Source: Limanda limanda (lineage: Eukaryota; Chordata; Actinopteri; Pleuronectiformes; Pleuronectidae). Taken from it: 64,000 nucleotides of DNA. Under the pieces are notes generated by a model, which made no database searches, had not been told where the DNA came from, and worked only from the letters and a program-made list of their open reading frames with translations. Position 1 is the first letter of the stretch. Every line of letters starts with the position of its first letter. Position numbers and translations under genes: made by a program. This document shows, piece after piece, positions 1 to 11,615 of the stretch. The stretch covers positions 25,808,527 to 25,872,526 of the forward strand of contig NC_083646.1 in the NCBI RefSeq assembly GCF_963576545.1, given 5' to 3'.

Positions 1-430
1 AATATGTGTTTTCACAGAGGATGAAGAAAGAAAATTCAATTTTTTTAAATCCCTATTCAGTCTCCGCTTCCTTCACCCCACAGCTGAATAACACGTGTTC
101 CTGACCGCAGGTTATGATGAGAAGTTGATAAATCCTCAAGCTTATTCTCATCATCTAAACAGTCTTGTTAATGTTGATGAATGAAAGTGTTGCTTTGGTT
201 CAGTGTGCCGTGGTCACATCACAGAGCATCTTCCAGATCATAACGTCCCCCCCCTGCATGTTGCACTGAGACCATTACAGACCTAAAGGTGTTTGCTGTC
301 CAGTGATACTGAATGTGTAAGAGCTGAGTGGAAACTGAAGGTGTTTAACAGATCCTAATTATCACTGACTCCTTCAATGCATGGAATTCATTTGCAGTGT
401 TGGGAGCAATAAAGTCCTGGGTCTTACAGC
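1..430 (+). other. possible 3' terminal exon / 3' UTR of a gene entering from the left
   Basis: A frame open from the left edge (from base 3) runs to a TAA at about 90. It has a charged then hydrophobic composition (EDEERKFNFF... ending LHPTAE). A second frame is open to a TGA at about 110. The following 300 bases are mixed-composition sequence that ends in a clean AATAAA at 408-413, with a T/G-rich stretch at about 453-475. This layout suits the last exon and short 3' UTR of a plus-strand gene whose body lies outside the window. I do not recognise the peptide, and the segment could equally be ordinary noncoding DNA. A cag at 15-17 could be a splice acceptor, but too little sequence lies before it to judge. 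Confidence 0.25.
408..413 (+). terminator. candidate polyadenylation signal AATAAA
   Basis: AATAAA sits in the context gagcAATAAAgtcctgg. A G/T-rich downstream element (ttgtgtgctttttg) lies about 40 bases further on. Of the many AATAAA words in this AT-rich window, this one has the best downstream context. It would end a plus-strand transcript at about 425-440. Confidence 0.35.
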
Positions 431-2607
431 ACTGATGGGAACTGGCTCGCATATTGTGTGCTTTTTGATTTGATTTGAAGCATATTTGAACACTTCTCTT
501 CAAGTCTTGGACTGGCAGCTGTTTTCTGTCCCCTCACATTCTCTGTGTGCAAATGTAAGTGTACGCAGAAACACTGGGATGCACATTTGGCTGAATGCTC
601 AACTCATGAAACTAAGTCGATATAACATTCAAGTAGTAAGCTGTAACCAGTAGCCTGTTGTAGCAAATGTTAGCTAATGTTGCCAAGCTCCTAAATCAGG
701 TTATATGGGAATATGGCAACATCACCATTCAATTTCACTATTACTGGTGTAGCCATGAAACATCACTGCAAAAGTCTTAGAGGCCAATAAACACAAGCTC
801 GTACATGTTTTATACAAACTCAAATGTTAGCTAAAATTAAGGCAAGCTGTGAAATTATTGTATCAATTTAGATTCAGATTCTCTGGTTTATTTAGATTAA
901 ATAGTTGTGCATGTGAGGATCCTCCAGTGCAATTAGAGAGTCAAATCATACTATTTCTGGTGCTCATTGTTTTTTTTTTACCGAAAAATAAATAAATTGG
1001 TTTGGATGATCTGATTAAATTCATAGATTTTTGATGACCTGTCTGATCTTCTACATTAGGCTGAACCAGCTCTATATGAATACATTACATTAGTGTGTGT
1101 TGAGATCTTTCTAGGATCCAGTTTCAAACACGTGATTTAAGAAATCAGGTTGGTGTAAAAGGTCTAAACAAACTTCTGTTACAATCCATTGTTGCGATGT
1201 GGCCGTGGTCCAGGATCTCAGAGGTTACTATTATAACCAATCATAAGACCAAAGTTGTAATTCAGTGAATCACTATCAATAGGGTATTCATGAGGTATCA
1301 GTATTGTGTGATTTTATTCTCCTGCAGTCGACTTACAATGTCTTAAAAGAGACACACATTTGCAATCGCACACACAATCTAAGTCTAACACAATACTTGA
1401 AGGAGGAATGCAGGTCTCTCTCTCATTGGACAGCTGTGCGTCAGTCAAACCATCCACCCTTCACACCTGGTGATCAAGGCAGGGTGCGTTCAACTGACCT
1501 GCTTCCCAGAGTCCACAGCCAGATAATTATTTCCAGTTGCAATTAGAATAACCGCAAGATTTTTTCTCTGTGTGCAGAGGGGATCTGCAAATATCCTTTC
1601 CCCTCGTTCTTGCCTCTCTGACATGCTTGTATAAATACCCTCCACCTGGTCATGGGAGTGCCTTTAGGGGAGCTATCAAAGCATTCATAAAAATCAAGAT
1701 GTATGTGACATCCAGTGGATTTCCCCCCGTGCTGCACACGGCCGGCCAACTCAGGAGGGCCAGGGCCGGGGTAAGGTTTCCCCTCTGTTCCTCCCTGACT
1801 AGCGGCTGACGCCTGATTGACTGTGATGGGCTTTTTTACGCCCTGCACGTGTTGTTCGGCCTCCCAGTCCTCACTTCATCGCCTGTCTTCTCAGCATGGA
1901 GTTTCTCTGGCCTCTGCTGCTGCTGGTGGACTTCTGCTTCTAATGTGAATTTGTCAGTCCAAGAACCTGACCTGAAAACATTCGCCTGCTCATGTACTTC
2001 ACGCTTTGTTCTTAAATAACTCTCTCACCGCGGCCCCCCTATCCCCCTTACTCCCATGCTTCGTTTACAGATTAGGGCCTACGTTGGCGTATGTAAAAAC
2101 ACAAGAACAGGCAATCGGATATTAGGAACATGACTTTGAATGAATACATGTGCGTGTGTGGATCCATCAGCATCGCTGAGCGGCTTGGCTTGCGTGTAAA
2201 ACGTTTATAAAGTTGGGACTGATGACACGCACACTCATATCTGGTGATCAGAAACTCTGGGAAGGAGGCCATGATGGAGGGCTGCCTGACTCCTGTGTGT
2301 TCGACCCTGTGAAGACTGATTGTTCGGTCTGAAAACACTTAAAGAAAACTGAGAACGCTGTATGTAAAGGAAACAGATATGTAAAGGAAGGGACACAGAT
2401 CTGTTTGCGTAGTTTAGAAGGGAACAGTAATAGCTCTGCCGTTATGTTAGATATATGATTAATCAAGTGGTCTTATGAGGAAATGCATGAGCCTTGCTAG
2501 TTTGTAGCATGGTGTGACATTAGCGAAATCTGCAACTTTGTCAAAAGTAGTCATCCATTCTAATTACTTATCCCGTTTGACTCTATGTTGCAGAGACAGC
2601 CACATAA
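431..2607. other. noncoding sequence, no gene recognised
   Basis: AT-rich DNA. Around 640-860 there are repeated 'gttagcta' words typical of decayed fish dispersed repeats. An acceptor-like site (ttttattctcctgcag) at 1310-1325 is followed by a 70-codon frame of no recognisable kind. 1600-1900 is cleaner and mixed in composition, and holds one TGATTGAC word at 1814-1821. Nothing else can be supported. Confidence 0.6.
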
Positions 2608-2621
2608 CCTGTAGGGGGCAG
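2608..2621 (+). promoter_or_regulatory. CTCF-like motif
   Basis: CCTGTAGGGGGCAG matches the vertebrate CTCF core consensus at nearly every position (T instead of A at position 3). It lies in otherwise plain sequence. Occupancy cannot be told from sequence. Confidence 0.35.
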
Positions 2622-4790
2622 TGTTTGTTTTACTCAATAGGGTCTAACTCTGGCCATAACTGGGCATATATGGTGCAGGTGAGAGCAAAGAGTGCTTCGG
2701 CCAGCCTGCGGTGATGGCTACATACTTTCCATTCTTTTATGAAGCCCTTCAATGACTCCTACACTACGGCACTTAATACACACACACACAGGCACACAAA
2801 GACTTTCCACTGGTGCACAGCCCCTGATAATAGAATCTACATAGGAGGCCTGTGAAGTATTTCAAAATGCCAAACGGCTGCAAGGGTGTAGACATTTGAA
2901 GGACACTAATGTAGGAGCTGAGGCCTAATATAAACAGCATTATTCACATGAAAGCCAGGCCCCAGCCATTAGGGTTTTCCAGAGAGGTGGCACTTCTTCA
3001 CCGGCACCCTAATGGCACTTGTCGCTTAAACATGCAGATCTGTGTATTTGACGATTCGGTTGTAAAACATCTCCCCTGAAACAATCAGCTGCATAATGAT
3101 TGGTCGCTTTTTATTTTATGTGAACATTTACCAATCTCTGGGATCTCATCAAATCATAACACAAGTCTTCATCCAAACCTTCAGGGGCTTTTTTTTTGCT
3201 CAAAGCACGTGCTCTCTGTACGCCTGTTATCCCATAATAACAATCAATATTCTGCCGAAAAGCCACTTTAGCAGCTGTTCAAATACGCTCTCCTTTCCAT
3301 TGTGAAACCCAGAATTGCACTTCTTTCACCTTAAGGCTTGTAACTTAGAGCCGCCTGGAGAATAAAGCTGGCAAGTGGATCGGTCTCTTACAAAATTGTT
3401 AATCCTAAAGAAACATCGGCCCACCATCTATCGCTATAAAACTTTTTATTACAATTGTTATTGATGTTTTATTGTCATTTGACATATTTAACTGTTTTAT
3501 CGTTGTTTTATATCTTTCTTGGCAGACTGTTATTACTTGTGTGATTTTTCATTATTTTACTGGTCCTACTATTGTATATCATTCTTGCTAGCCGTGTCTG
3601 CTTTTAATTGTTTTCAGTTTTATTTTCATGTATCTCTCTGCCTGTGCGAATGTCATCTCTGGGCATTTTCTGTAATAGAGTTTAATGCTCAGTCATTTCC
3701 CCTGAATAAACAATGGTATATATGTCTAACTGGGAGAAGATGTTGAACTCCAACATCTTGTGCGGCAAAAGGTACCAGACCAGACCACTGTCAGCAGCAG
3801 TATAACATGACCATTCTACCAGCAACAGATTGTAACGTGAAGCAGAACAAAACACCCTCGTAATCTTTGAGGATGATCCAATTGGAAGAAGTGAGGGGGG
3901 AACATGCAGTAAAGGGGAGGTGGTGAGGATGAATAACACATTTCTTTCTTGGCTGTGGCCACAATAGCCCATTTAAAAGGAAATTATACAAATGAAGGTG
4001 TTTTCAATGTCAGAGAAAACAAAGATTAATTACATTTGAATTGTTCTCAGAAGCCAGAAGAAGTAAGCCATGTTGCCTCTTAATGGTATGGTTTAGATCA
4101 GAGAGAGATGGGACAGCCAAGTTGGTTGGTTCTCGGCTGTTTTTGGCCTCTCCGCTCCACATCCATCTTGTCAACACATTGACCAACTTCCCCTTTCACT
4201 GATAAGTGTTTAAACTGCTGCCATCATTTTAGAGAGAGGGACAGAGGAAGCAGACAATCATTCTAATTTTCATAACCCTGCCATGGATTTGTTGCTTGAG
4301 GAAAAGCACAGCAAATGAAGAAACGTGTAGAAAGCTACAATATGTGTCCAGTGCTTAGTCACACCCGAAATAATGAAACCCTGCAAAAAGTTACCCGCAT
4401 TAGGAATTCAACCCTTAAGTTGCAGCAAAGCATGTGCCATTACTAAGATAATAAGCAGTGTTTGTGCATTTACCTAATTTATATCATTAATATTTAAATC
4501 TCAGTCGACTCTGCCACTTGTTTGAGCTTACAGTCCCTTCAACTTGCCATCCTCCAATCAAAAGGAGCTTAAAAGTAAAGGGGAAACTCCCAGTAGGCAT
4601 TTGAGAGTGAGAGACTCATGTACTTATGGGATTTACATGAACCATTGAGTCGTTTTCAGTTTAATCCCACAGTACCACTCTGTGACCCCTCCACTGGCCA
4701 GGACCGTCAGAGATTAAAGGTGAACACAGGGGCAAATCGGTTATCAAGTCAGAAACACTCATCGTCAACTTCCTACTGTGCCATTAATGC
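2622..4790. other. noncoding sequence, no gene recognised
   Basis: Contains a short imperfect CA stretch near 2778-2800. There is fairly clean mixed sequence at about 2820-3420 and T-rich sequence at 3420-3700. Reading frames here are short and unconvincing. No repeat family is recognised. Confidence 0.6.
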
Positions 4791-4792
4791 AC

Positions 4793-4806
4793 AGGCAGGC
4801 AGGCAG

Positions 4807-4887
<81 letters not shown>
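4793..4887. repeat. (GGCA)n joined to (CA)n microsatellite
   Basis: About four GGCA units (4793-4808) lead directly into a perfect (CA)n of about 40 units (4809-4887). The compound structure is visible directly. The His/Thr frames across it are artefacts of the repeat. Confidence 0.98.
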
Positions 4888-4889
<2 letters not shown>

Positions 4890-5429
4890 CAACCCTCATC
4901 CTTCCTGCAATGGAGGTCATAACCCCATGTACCACTACCACGAAAGGAATGAGGGTGAGGATGCCTGACTCTTTAAAGCCACAGTTCGTCTCTTACATTC
5001 AGCACATAAAGGTTTATGGCCAGTGTCGATGTATGGGAGAGTTCATGCACATGTACAAAACAGGATGGCCAGAAAATAACAAAACATGTAGCCTAGTATA
5101 AGGTGAACACTTCCTGCTAGTTTTTACATTTTAGGATATCATTATCATAAATCGTAACCTATACATATGGATAAATTAAGTCAGAAAACTCCCTTCTCTT
5201 TTAAAATAATTAGTTATCGATTTGTTGATTTGCTTGATATGGTTTTGATTAAAACCAAAGTATCTTCTTTAACTGTGATCTATTAGCAATGGCTCATCAT
5301 GGTTAATATTTGCTAATGTTTGCAAACTTTCAATAGTTGTTGCCCGGCTATAATGGACATTTGCTGATTTTGCCACTGTTACACTGATTAGTATGTCTTA
5401 GTAGTAGCAATATGTCACAGGTAGTCGAT
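4888..5429. other. noncoding sequence, probably partly repeat-derived
   Basis: AT-rich. From about 5280 the sequence is full of 'gctaatg', 'gctagttagc' and 'ttgtagcataaaggctag' words that lead into the recognised dispersed repeat downstream. This part may be the same insertion, more decayed. Confidence 0.5.
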
Positions 5430-5720
5430 GATGCTAGTTAGCTTGTTGTAGCATAAAGGCTAGACACAGGGCTAAAGAACCATCCTTTCCAAAGGTGAGT
5501 CAGTGGGATTGGCCTAGGTAGAAACTTTCTCTTTGGACAGAGCAAGGCTAGTTTCCCTGCTCTTGATCTTTATGTTATGCTAAGCTAATTAAGCTAATGG
5601 GTGCTGGCTACCCGCTTCATATTCATCATCCAGCTACAACAGGGACATCAATCTTTTCATTTAACTCTCCTCAAAAAAGCAAATAAACCATTTTCCTACA
5701 AAAGCACAAACTCTGCCCTT
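5430..5720. repeat. dispersed teleost repeat ('atgctaagctaa' family)
   Basis: The order of words matches a repeat I know from many fish genomes: 'gcataaaggctag', 'acagggctaaag', 'ctttggacagagcaaggcta', 'gtttccctg', 'tatgctaagctaa', 'ggctacccgcttcatatt', 'tcttttcatttaactctcc' and 'aaaaaagcaaataa'. The copy is degenerate and noncoding. I cannot give a family name from sequence alone, and the borders are approximate. Confidence 0.75.
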
Positions 5721-6286
5721 GTAGAATCAGCTCATAATCACCTTTGTAGCTAAAGGTGACAACATCTCAAAATACAGTAAATTTATTTCACTCTGACTGT
5801 TAGAGGGGAAAAACATCTGACTTGCACATATTGTGTTTTGAAAAGGTTTTTGGCCCCGTCGTAGTTGGGTTTGTGTCTTTCAGCACTCCAAACACAGTGA
5901 GATCTGGAGCAATGAGGCCCACTGAAACTGTAGGAGCCTAAACATAGATGGTTCATATAATGGGGGACTGACGAGTGACAGTATATATGAGTTTAAATGA
6001 GTCAGAGAGGGACAGAACGAAACACAGAAATGGAAAAGAAAGTCAGTCTATGAGGTATTTGGTTGGGACTGAAAAAAGTTAACATTTTACATTTGGTTTA
6101 GGTCTTAAAATCTATTTTTAAACTTTAATGTAACTGAGGGACTGATGTGAAAGTTTTGTACTCGTTGAAGGTGTTAGGTCTGAAAGGCCATTTACTGTAT
6201 ATTCCATCTGATGGACTGTAGGTGACAATTCTCCTGATGCTAGTTTTCACAGCAGTCGAAATGAAAGATTGCTTTTCCTTTCACAG
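5721..6286. other. noncoding sequence, no gene recognised
   Basis: AT-rich spacer between a repeat and the candidate exon at 6287. Its last 60 bases form a pyrimidine-rich stretch ending 'ttgcttttcctttcacag', a strong splice-acceptor-like sequence. Confidence 0.5.
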
Positions 6287-6416
6287 GTCATTTGAAATTG
6301 ACTGTGAAGGCGTCTGGCAAGGAGAAGAACATTTTGAGTTTGATAAGAGTGGTGAAATAAATCTTGTGAGCCAGAAGATGTATGCATACATGTTGTACAT
6401 GGCGGTGGAAGAGTGA
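6287..6416 (+). CDS. candidate terminal coding exon, unknown product
   Basis: A strong acceptor-like tract (gcttttcctttcacag, ending 6286) is followed by a frame open for 42 codons to TGA at 6414-6416. The peptide starts SFEIDCEGVWQGEE and ends YAYMLYMAVEE. It is acidic in its first half, with a hydrophobic segment near the end, and is of normal amino-acid complexity. AATAAA signals follow at 6502, 6527 and 6533, close enough for a short 3' UTR. The frame stays open upstream of the acceptor to about 6222. I do not recognise the peptide and see no partner exon upstream, so it may be a lone exon of an outside gene, a noncoding transcript end, or chance. Confidence 0.22.
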
Positions 6417-6501
6417 CAAGAGGACAATTGTAAGGACACACTCAGAAAAACATAAAGCATTACATTTCTGTCTGTTGCCTTGCCTTGTCTCTTTCTGATA
6501 A

Positions 6502-6538
6502 AATAAATACCTCTGTTAGTGTAGGGAATAAAAATAAA
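6502..6538 (+). terminator. cluster of AATAAA signals
   Basis: Three AATAAA words (6502-6507, 6527-6532, 6533-6538) lie 85-120 bases after the stop of the candidate exon at 6287-6416. They would fit its poly(A) site, but AATAAA is common in AT-rich DNA. Confidence 0.25.
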
Positions 6539-6559
6539 AAACTTTTTCTAAGATGCTAA

Positions 6560-6790
6560 AGCTACACTGATCAGTATTTCCGGTATTTTTAATTCATCTT
6601 CAAACTCATTGTTTTGATTTTACAGCGCACAACTTTAATCTTTTGGTTCAGTCTCACCTCTCTCATCAACCTTATTTCCAGTAGCAGCAAGCAGCTGTTT
6701 TTGATGAAGGGCGCTCAGCACCAAACGGCAGACATAGAAAGTTGGCAACTGGCAGCTAAAGAGACACCGCGGCCAGAAGATCGATTATAG
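6560..6790. repeat. dispersed teleost repeat ('gctcagcaccaaa..cagctaaagaga' family)
   Basis: Words in order recall a common fish repeat: 'atttccagtagcagcaagcagctgttttt', 'gcgctcagcaccaaacggcagacat', 'agttggcaactggcagctaaagagaca'. Degenerate and noncoding. Family name and exact ends are unknown. Confidence 0.55.
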
Positions 6791-9145
6791 GTCTTGATTT
6801 GTTGGAGACAAATCGTGGTAAAGTTAACGTGGTTTGTTGTCTTGGATCAGCAACTAAGAATAACTTTTTGATTGCACATATGTCAATGCTGCATTAACAA
6901 CTTGTTCTGATGCCCTAAAATAGCCCAAGAAATAATTTATGGTACGTTCAATTCGTTTGACATTTACTTGATTCATTAACTGCACAACAAGGTATGTTCA
7001 GACATGCAGAGTTCTTCAAACAGCATCTTACATTTTTAGAGAGCTGGAAATACATTCAGAAAATTTGCGTATTATTTTTAGATTTATTTTCCAGGATTCT
7101 ATTTCATATTAGTACTGCACAAATTTGGTTTTAAGGTATTTTGAACGCATTGGATGTATCAGCCCTATATCGTAAATGTCATTATTACTTAGTTAATTTA
7201 TGTTTGACAAACATGAAATCACATTTAGTTGATGAGAATGTTACTGTTAAAACTGAGATCCACATGGATGGAATCTTAAATGCAATTAAAATACATTAAT
7301 ATTAAATATTAGGCTAAATGTGTTTTGAGTGTAGAAGCTTGACACTTTTTTATAGTTCGATTATTTGTGAACATCCCATTTGGCGCTGTCACAACCATAA
7401 ACCACCTGCATCAGTTCACCAATTTCTAAGTAAAAATAAATGTAATGGCTCAGACTTAATGGATTGTAGCAGTGAGTAAGTGGCTCCTCAACTGGAAAAA
7501 CATTGGCTTATGGTTGTAAAGACCTAATGAAGCATTAGCTCACACCGCCTCTACCCCCAGTGCGCTTCCGTAGCCTCTCCCAGATGGATGGACTTCAAGG
7601 GGGGAGAGAGCTGCACTGATAGTCTGGGGCTCCATTATCTCTCCAGCAACCTGTTGCTGCTCAGCAGCTCGGCTGTCCTGGGCAGTGGTTTCTCCTAAGC
7701 AATGCTGACAGCTATCTCCCAGAGCAATTGTTGGTAAACACGATTTAACTGCTTACACCAACAACAGGTTTCCTCTAACCCCCTAATCCATGCCGCACAG
7801 GAGACCCCCTTTTTACCCTTTTGACCCTTCCATCAGTCTAAACCCCCCCCCTCAGTCCTCCACCTCCTTCTCTTAGGTGGTGGTGGCGGTCGAGTTGCCA
7901 GTGAGATAAGCCTGGGTGGAATTCCCGTCTGGGTGTTCTTGGGAGTGACCTGGGTGGCAGAGGAGCGTCAATGAAAATCACTCATCACTCCACTCAATAA
8001 GGAACAAGTCTGAGCCATGGCTGCATTTCACGTCACTCTTACGTCTGTCCCTATTTTGTCTGGCTCTTTCTTCTCCTTTTTGGTTTAAGGTGTAGTAATG
8101 AGAAATAATGAATCAGCGCTCACTTTGTGGCGAGCCTGCCTGAACTCTTGACAACCTCTAACCCAGGGTAAGTCAGCCTTAAAAAGTCTTGTTGTGCAGG
8201 AATCGAGGAATGAGCTTAAAGACTCTAGGCACCAAGAATGTGATCTAATGCAAATCCGATTTGCTAGAATTATGAAAAAGAATCATATTTGGATCAGATT
8301 TACTGTATTGCAAGACAAAGTGCTATTTTGTTACACAAGAACGTGTACATACAATAACCCACATTTTTTGGCTAGACCCTTTCGTTCCTTTCACTGTCCT
8401 GCATGCACTGTGTACTCCTCCAAGAAAACAAACCTCCTAAAAGAGATGTGTAACTAGTCAGCCATATTTAACCATGCGTCTAGCACTTCCTTTGAGACCA
8501 CCGGTCCACAGTGGAGAGGCCAGTTGTCTGGGAAAAATTGCTAGGGGTCTAGTGTGGCCTGGGTTAGGCAACGGCCTGGCCATTGTGCCCCAGGAGAAGG
8601 TAATTAGGAAGTGAAACCTTGACCAGTTGACAGCAGGCTTTGTTCAGGGGCGAGTGGGCCAAGAGAAATGCTTTTGAAAGCTTTTTCACTTTCTTTGCTG
8701 AGGCGACCTCAACCCCTTCCTCCAGAAACATGCTGGGGGAGATCATATAAGTTTCTGAAGAAAAATGCACGGGAGGGGGGTTAAGTGGTATTTATTGAAA
8801 GAGAAGAAATCTACAGGCAGTGCGTTGTTTGACAAGAGTACCAAAGCAAATATACAGCATACAGTATCTGTTTACCAAAAATGTCATTTCTAATCCACGT
8901 TAAACTATAGTTCTAGTGAAACGTATTTATATCCTTACATACCGTAATATATGTTAGGTTCTACAATTTCTAGTAATTATGCTAATAATACCCACATCCT
9001 GGGCAGAAATCCACTGTTCGGTTCACAGTCCACTACAGCCACCTCTTCTTTCATGCTGCAGCTGCAACTGGAGCTGCCAGCCAGCCCATAATCAACTCTG
9101 CCATGTATTTTTCCTGACCTGTACATTTGCTCTCCAGCATGAAAG
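6791..9145. other. noncoding sequence with a cleaner island at about 7490-8010
   Basis: 6791-7480 is very AT-rich. 7490-8010 is of balanced composition and rich in CAGC/CAATTG/TAAC words (for example 'ctcccagagcaattgttggtaaac'), as regulatory islands often are. 8160-8460 and 8560-8780 are plain; the minus frame at 8564-8770 has no recognised relative. No promoter or repeat is clear. Confidence 0.5.
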
Positions 9146-9352
9146 TCATTGCCAAGTGACCAGCATCACTGCCATAAGGGCATCCAGCACAGAGGGCCCA
9201 CGCCTGTCCTGTCCCTGTCGAACCCAGCGCTCTGCTCTCAGTTCATGTGGCAGGAAAAGTGTGAACACAGCTTTGGCAGGACTGGAGATCATTCCACCAT
9301 CATCACCACAGGCCAGGAAGGGAAACTCCTCAAACAGCTGGTCTGTAAACGT
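9146..9352 (-). CDS. candidate exon or gene fossil, unknown product
   Basis: On the minus strand a 68-codon frame runs from just after a TAG to TGA at 9148-9146. Its peptide has unusually protein-like content: DQLFEEFPFLACGDDGG, then MISSPAKAVFTLFLPHELRA, ERWVRQGQDRRG and a hydrophobic end LDALMAVMLVTWQ. A pyrimidine-rich acceptor-like site (gttcttccttcgtagacgtttacag) would place the exon start at 9342. GC content is well above the flanks. Nearby minus frames are also open: upstream KYKEFFLRRR, and downstream after a shift AGHLAMTFMLESKCTG. That could mean frameshifts in a dead gene or transposon. No start codon is near. I do not recognise the family. Confidence 0.25.
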   Translation of the reverse strand, partial: TFTDQLFEEFPFLACGDDGGMISSPAKAVFTLFLPHELRAERWVRQGQDRRGPSVLDALMAVMLVTWQ

Positions 9353-9680
9353 CTACGAAGGAAGAACTCCTTGTACTTCTGATTCCAACCTAACGTTAAG
9401 CAATATTATACATTTTGCCTTTGTTGTGTTTAACATAGTAAATCTTACAACGTCTTTATCTATATCACCTTCAGGAGCTGTATAACAAAATTATCAAAAA
9501 GCCAAAGACTCAACCTAGAAAGTGGGTCCCTAATCTTATTTTTTTTACAAATCGTTAATCAAGTTTTTAGCTACAGTTGCAGGAGTAAATCTTCTAGTCC
9601 AACACTTGAGTTTAATAGTTGTTGACGTGTACATCTTTTTGTGTTTGTGTATATTAAGTGTTCCTCTTACCAGCAAATAA
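9353..9680. other. noncoding sequence
   Basis: AT-rich, with only short frames. An acceptor-like 'tctatatcaccttcag' at about 9460-9475 is followed by a 27-codon frame of no known kind. Nothing else seen. Confidence 0.5.
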
Positions 9681-9770
9681 TAAATTGGGATATCTCAGAA
9701 ACTACGACGAGAAGCCATGATATTTGGCACAAATTCACTTTGGCTGTCACCTAAATGTTTCTGATCTCAT
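9681..9770. repeat. decayed dispersed repeat ('atatctcagaaactac' family)
   Basis: 'ggatatctcagaaactac' plus 'gccatgatatttggcacaaattcact' follows the pattern of a widespread fish repeat whose standard copies read like 'atatctcaaaaactac...atgaaatttggtacagacattcat'. Further remnants that look like the same family lie at 12185-12265 and 39430-39610. Confidence 0.5.
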
Positions 9771-11615
9771 GAAATAATCATACATTTTGTATGTTGAATA
9801 TTTTAGTTTCTGACCAAATACCTGAGAGCTAATCATATTGCAATCAGCCACAGCTTTGGGTTCACTACAGATTAGCAAACTTAGTTTCTAATTAATTTAT
9901 TTTATTTAAGATTTACATGAACTAAATCTCAGAATTTCCAACAATCAATTTGTGCACACGCACTAGATGCATGTTCAATGACAGTACAACACCTGTCCAC
10001 AGGGGGCTTAATACAAGTTTAAATAAAAATGAAAAATCAAATCAAATAACAATTCAACTATAATATTGGTACAGTACAATGTAGATATAGCTGTTTCTTT
10101 ACAGGGGTAGGTCCACTGTGACACAGAGCTGCCAGCATGGCTCTATACTAAAGAGAAAGTCTCAAGGCAAAAAGTAACTTTGCATCCTTTTTAAAAAACA
10201 TATCACATCTAAAGTGGAAATTGTGAGAGTATCACAATATGATCTATGTGTTATTTGTTCTCTGCAGAGGATAAGTGCTATGGCAAAAATAAACAATCTC
10301 ACCAGAATAACAATGCTGTTGTGATTGTGTAACATTAGAAAACATGTAACCATACATCTCTAAAATTAGTAGACAAAAAACAGACATAAACAACAACATG
10401 AAAAAATGTACAAAAATAAAACATAAGCATCATGGGGAAAAAACTCACAAAAAAACAATGTGGAACAATCGTGTCTTTGACCTGAAATGCCCTTAACCAC
10501 AACAAACAGATTCCTCTGTGTTTGGGCCTTGCAGCGAGTCTATAAAACACCAGAAAGAAGATGAGAGGAATCTACGTGTCCTTTGTGATCCTGTTTGATC
10601 TCCGCCCTTATAATGGGAAGCTGTTTAGCAGCGACCCGTGGTAGACAGCGGCTTCATCCAACTCAGTCTCAAGGACTAGGTTGACTGGTGAATCATTGGT
10701 AAATGTTTTCTGAGTGAGTAAACCCACCTTACTTTGACATAAGGCAACCAAACTGATCCGACAACACAGTTTACACATTAGAAAGACTCCAAACACGCTG
10801 TGATTAAAAACTAAGAATAAAGGAACAATTAATCTGCCTTCCAAGGATTAAAGGATCAACTGTACACCAGCATGGATCTTCAAACACATCTCACCATCAT
10901 GTTACGGAAAAAAATACATCACCCACTTAAGGCAGTTATTCTTAACATCGCTTAGGTTTTATGAACTTGTTAGGGAAAAGCTGCGGCTTTATGGGTGGTG
11001 TTGCGCTGCTCTCGAACATTTGAAGTGCTTACGTCTCTCGGTGCAGGTGTCACTAACAGGCTTTTCCAAGTAAATGAAGTCAACTGATTGCTCTTGACTT
11101 TCTCCCGGAGACCGCGGAGCTGGGACATGGATCAGTCCTCAGTGACTATGGTGATTAAAGTTTTTATGTAGTTGACAGAGAAGTTAGAAAATGCCAAGGG
11201 ACATTTAGATTAATGATGGCCAGTGTCGAAGCCAGTATTATGTCACTCTGAATGAGCGCTGAAGAGACAGAGGGATGACATTTTTACAGGCCTGGTGCTT
11301 ATAAACACATTTGTGTGTATTTGCAAGGCAAGATGTGCCAAACACATATAAACGCCAAGAAGCACGGCACACACAAGCACATGCATACACTTCTAAAGCC
11401 CTTCACAATAACACTCTGTGGCTGCTGTTGTGTCCTGTAAGTGTGTGTATATGTGTATGGTGAGTGCCATAGTTGGCTGGTGGGCCAGTGTTTGATGATG
11501 AAGTCATCAGTTTAAGTAAACTCCAGATGGCCAAGCAGAAAGTAAAACAAGTGCCATCTGCTTAGATTCAACTGCTGCTCAACTTCTCCCCTCTCTGTTT
11601 CCCCTCCGCGCTCAG
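9771..11615. other. noncoding sequence, no gene recognised
   Basis: 9880-10480 is AT-rich. 10560-11300 is more balanced. 11290-11460 has scattered CA/TG words without a long array. 11590-11615 is a long pyrimidine tract ending in cag, next to the candidate exon at 11616. No recognised repeat or gene. Confidence 0.5.

Noticed and set aside
1310..1546. Acceptor-like site followed by a 72-codon frame
   Set aside because: The peptide is unrecognised and ends without a donor or poly(A) context.
8979..9485. 168-codon plus frame
   Set aside because: Cys/Ser/Thr-rich with no recognisable domain. The opposite strand of the same region looks more protein-like (9146-9352).
9997..10007. CTCF-like word CCACAGGGGGC
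   Set aside because: Lacks one consensus position compared with the sites at 2608 and 27981.
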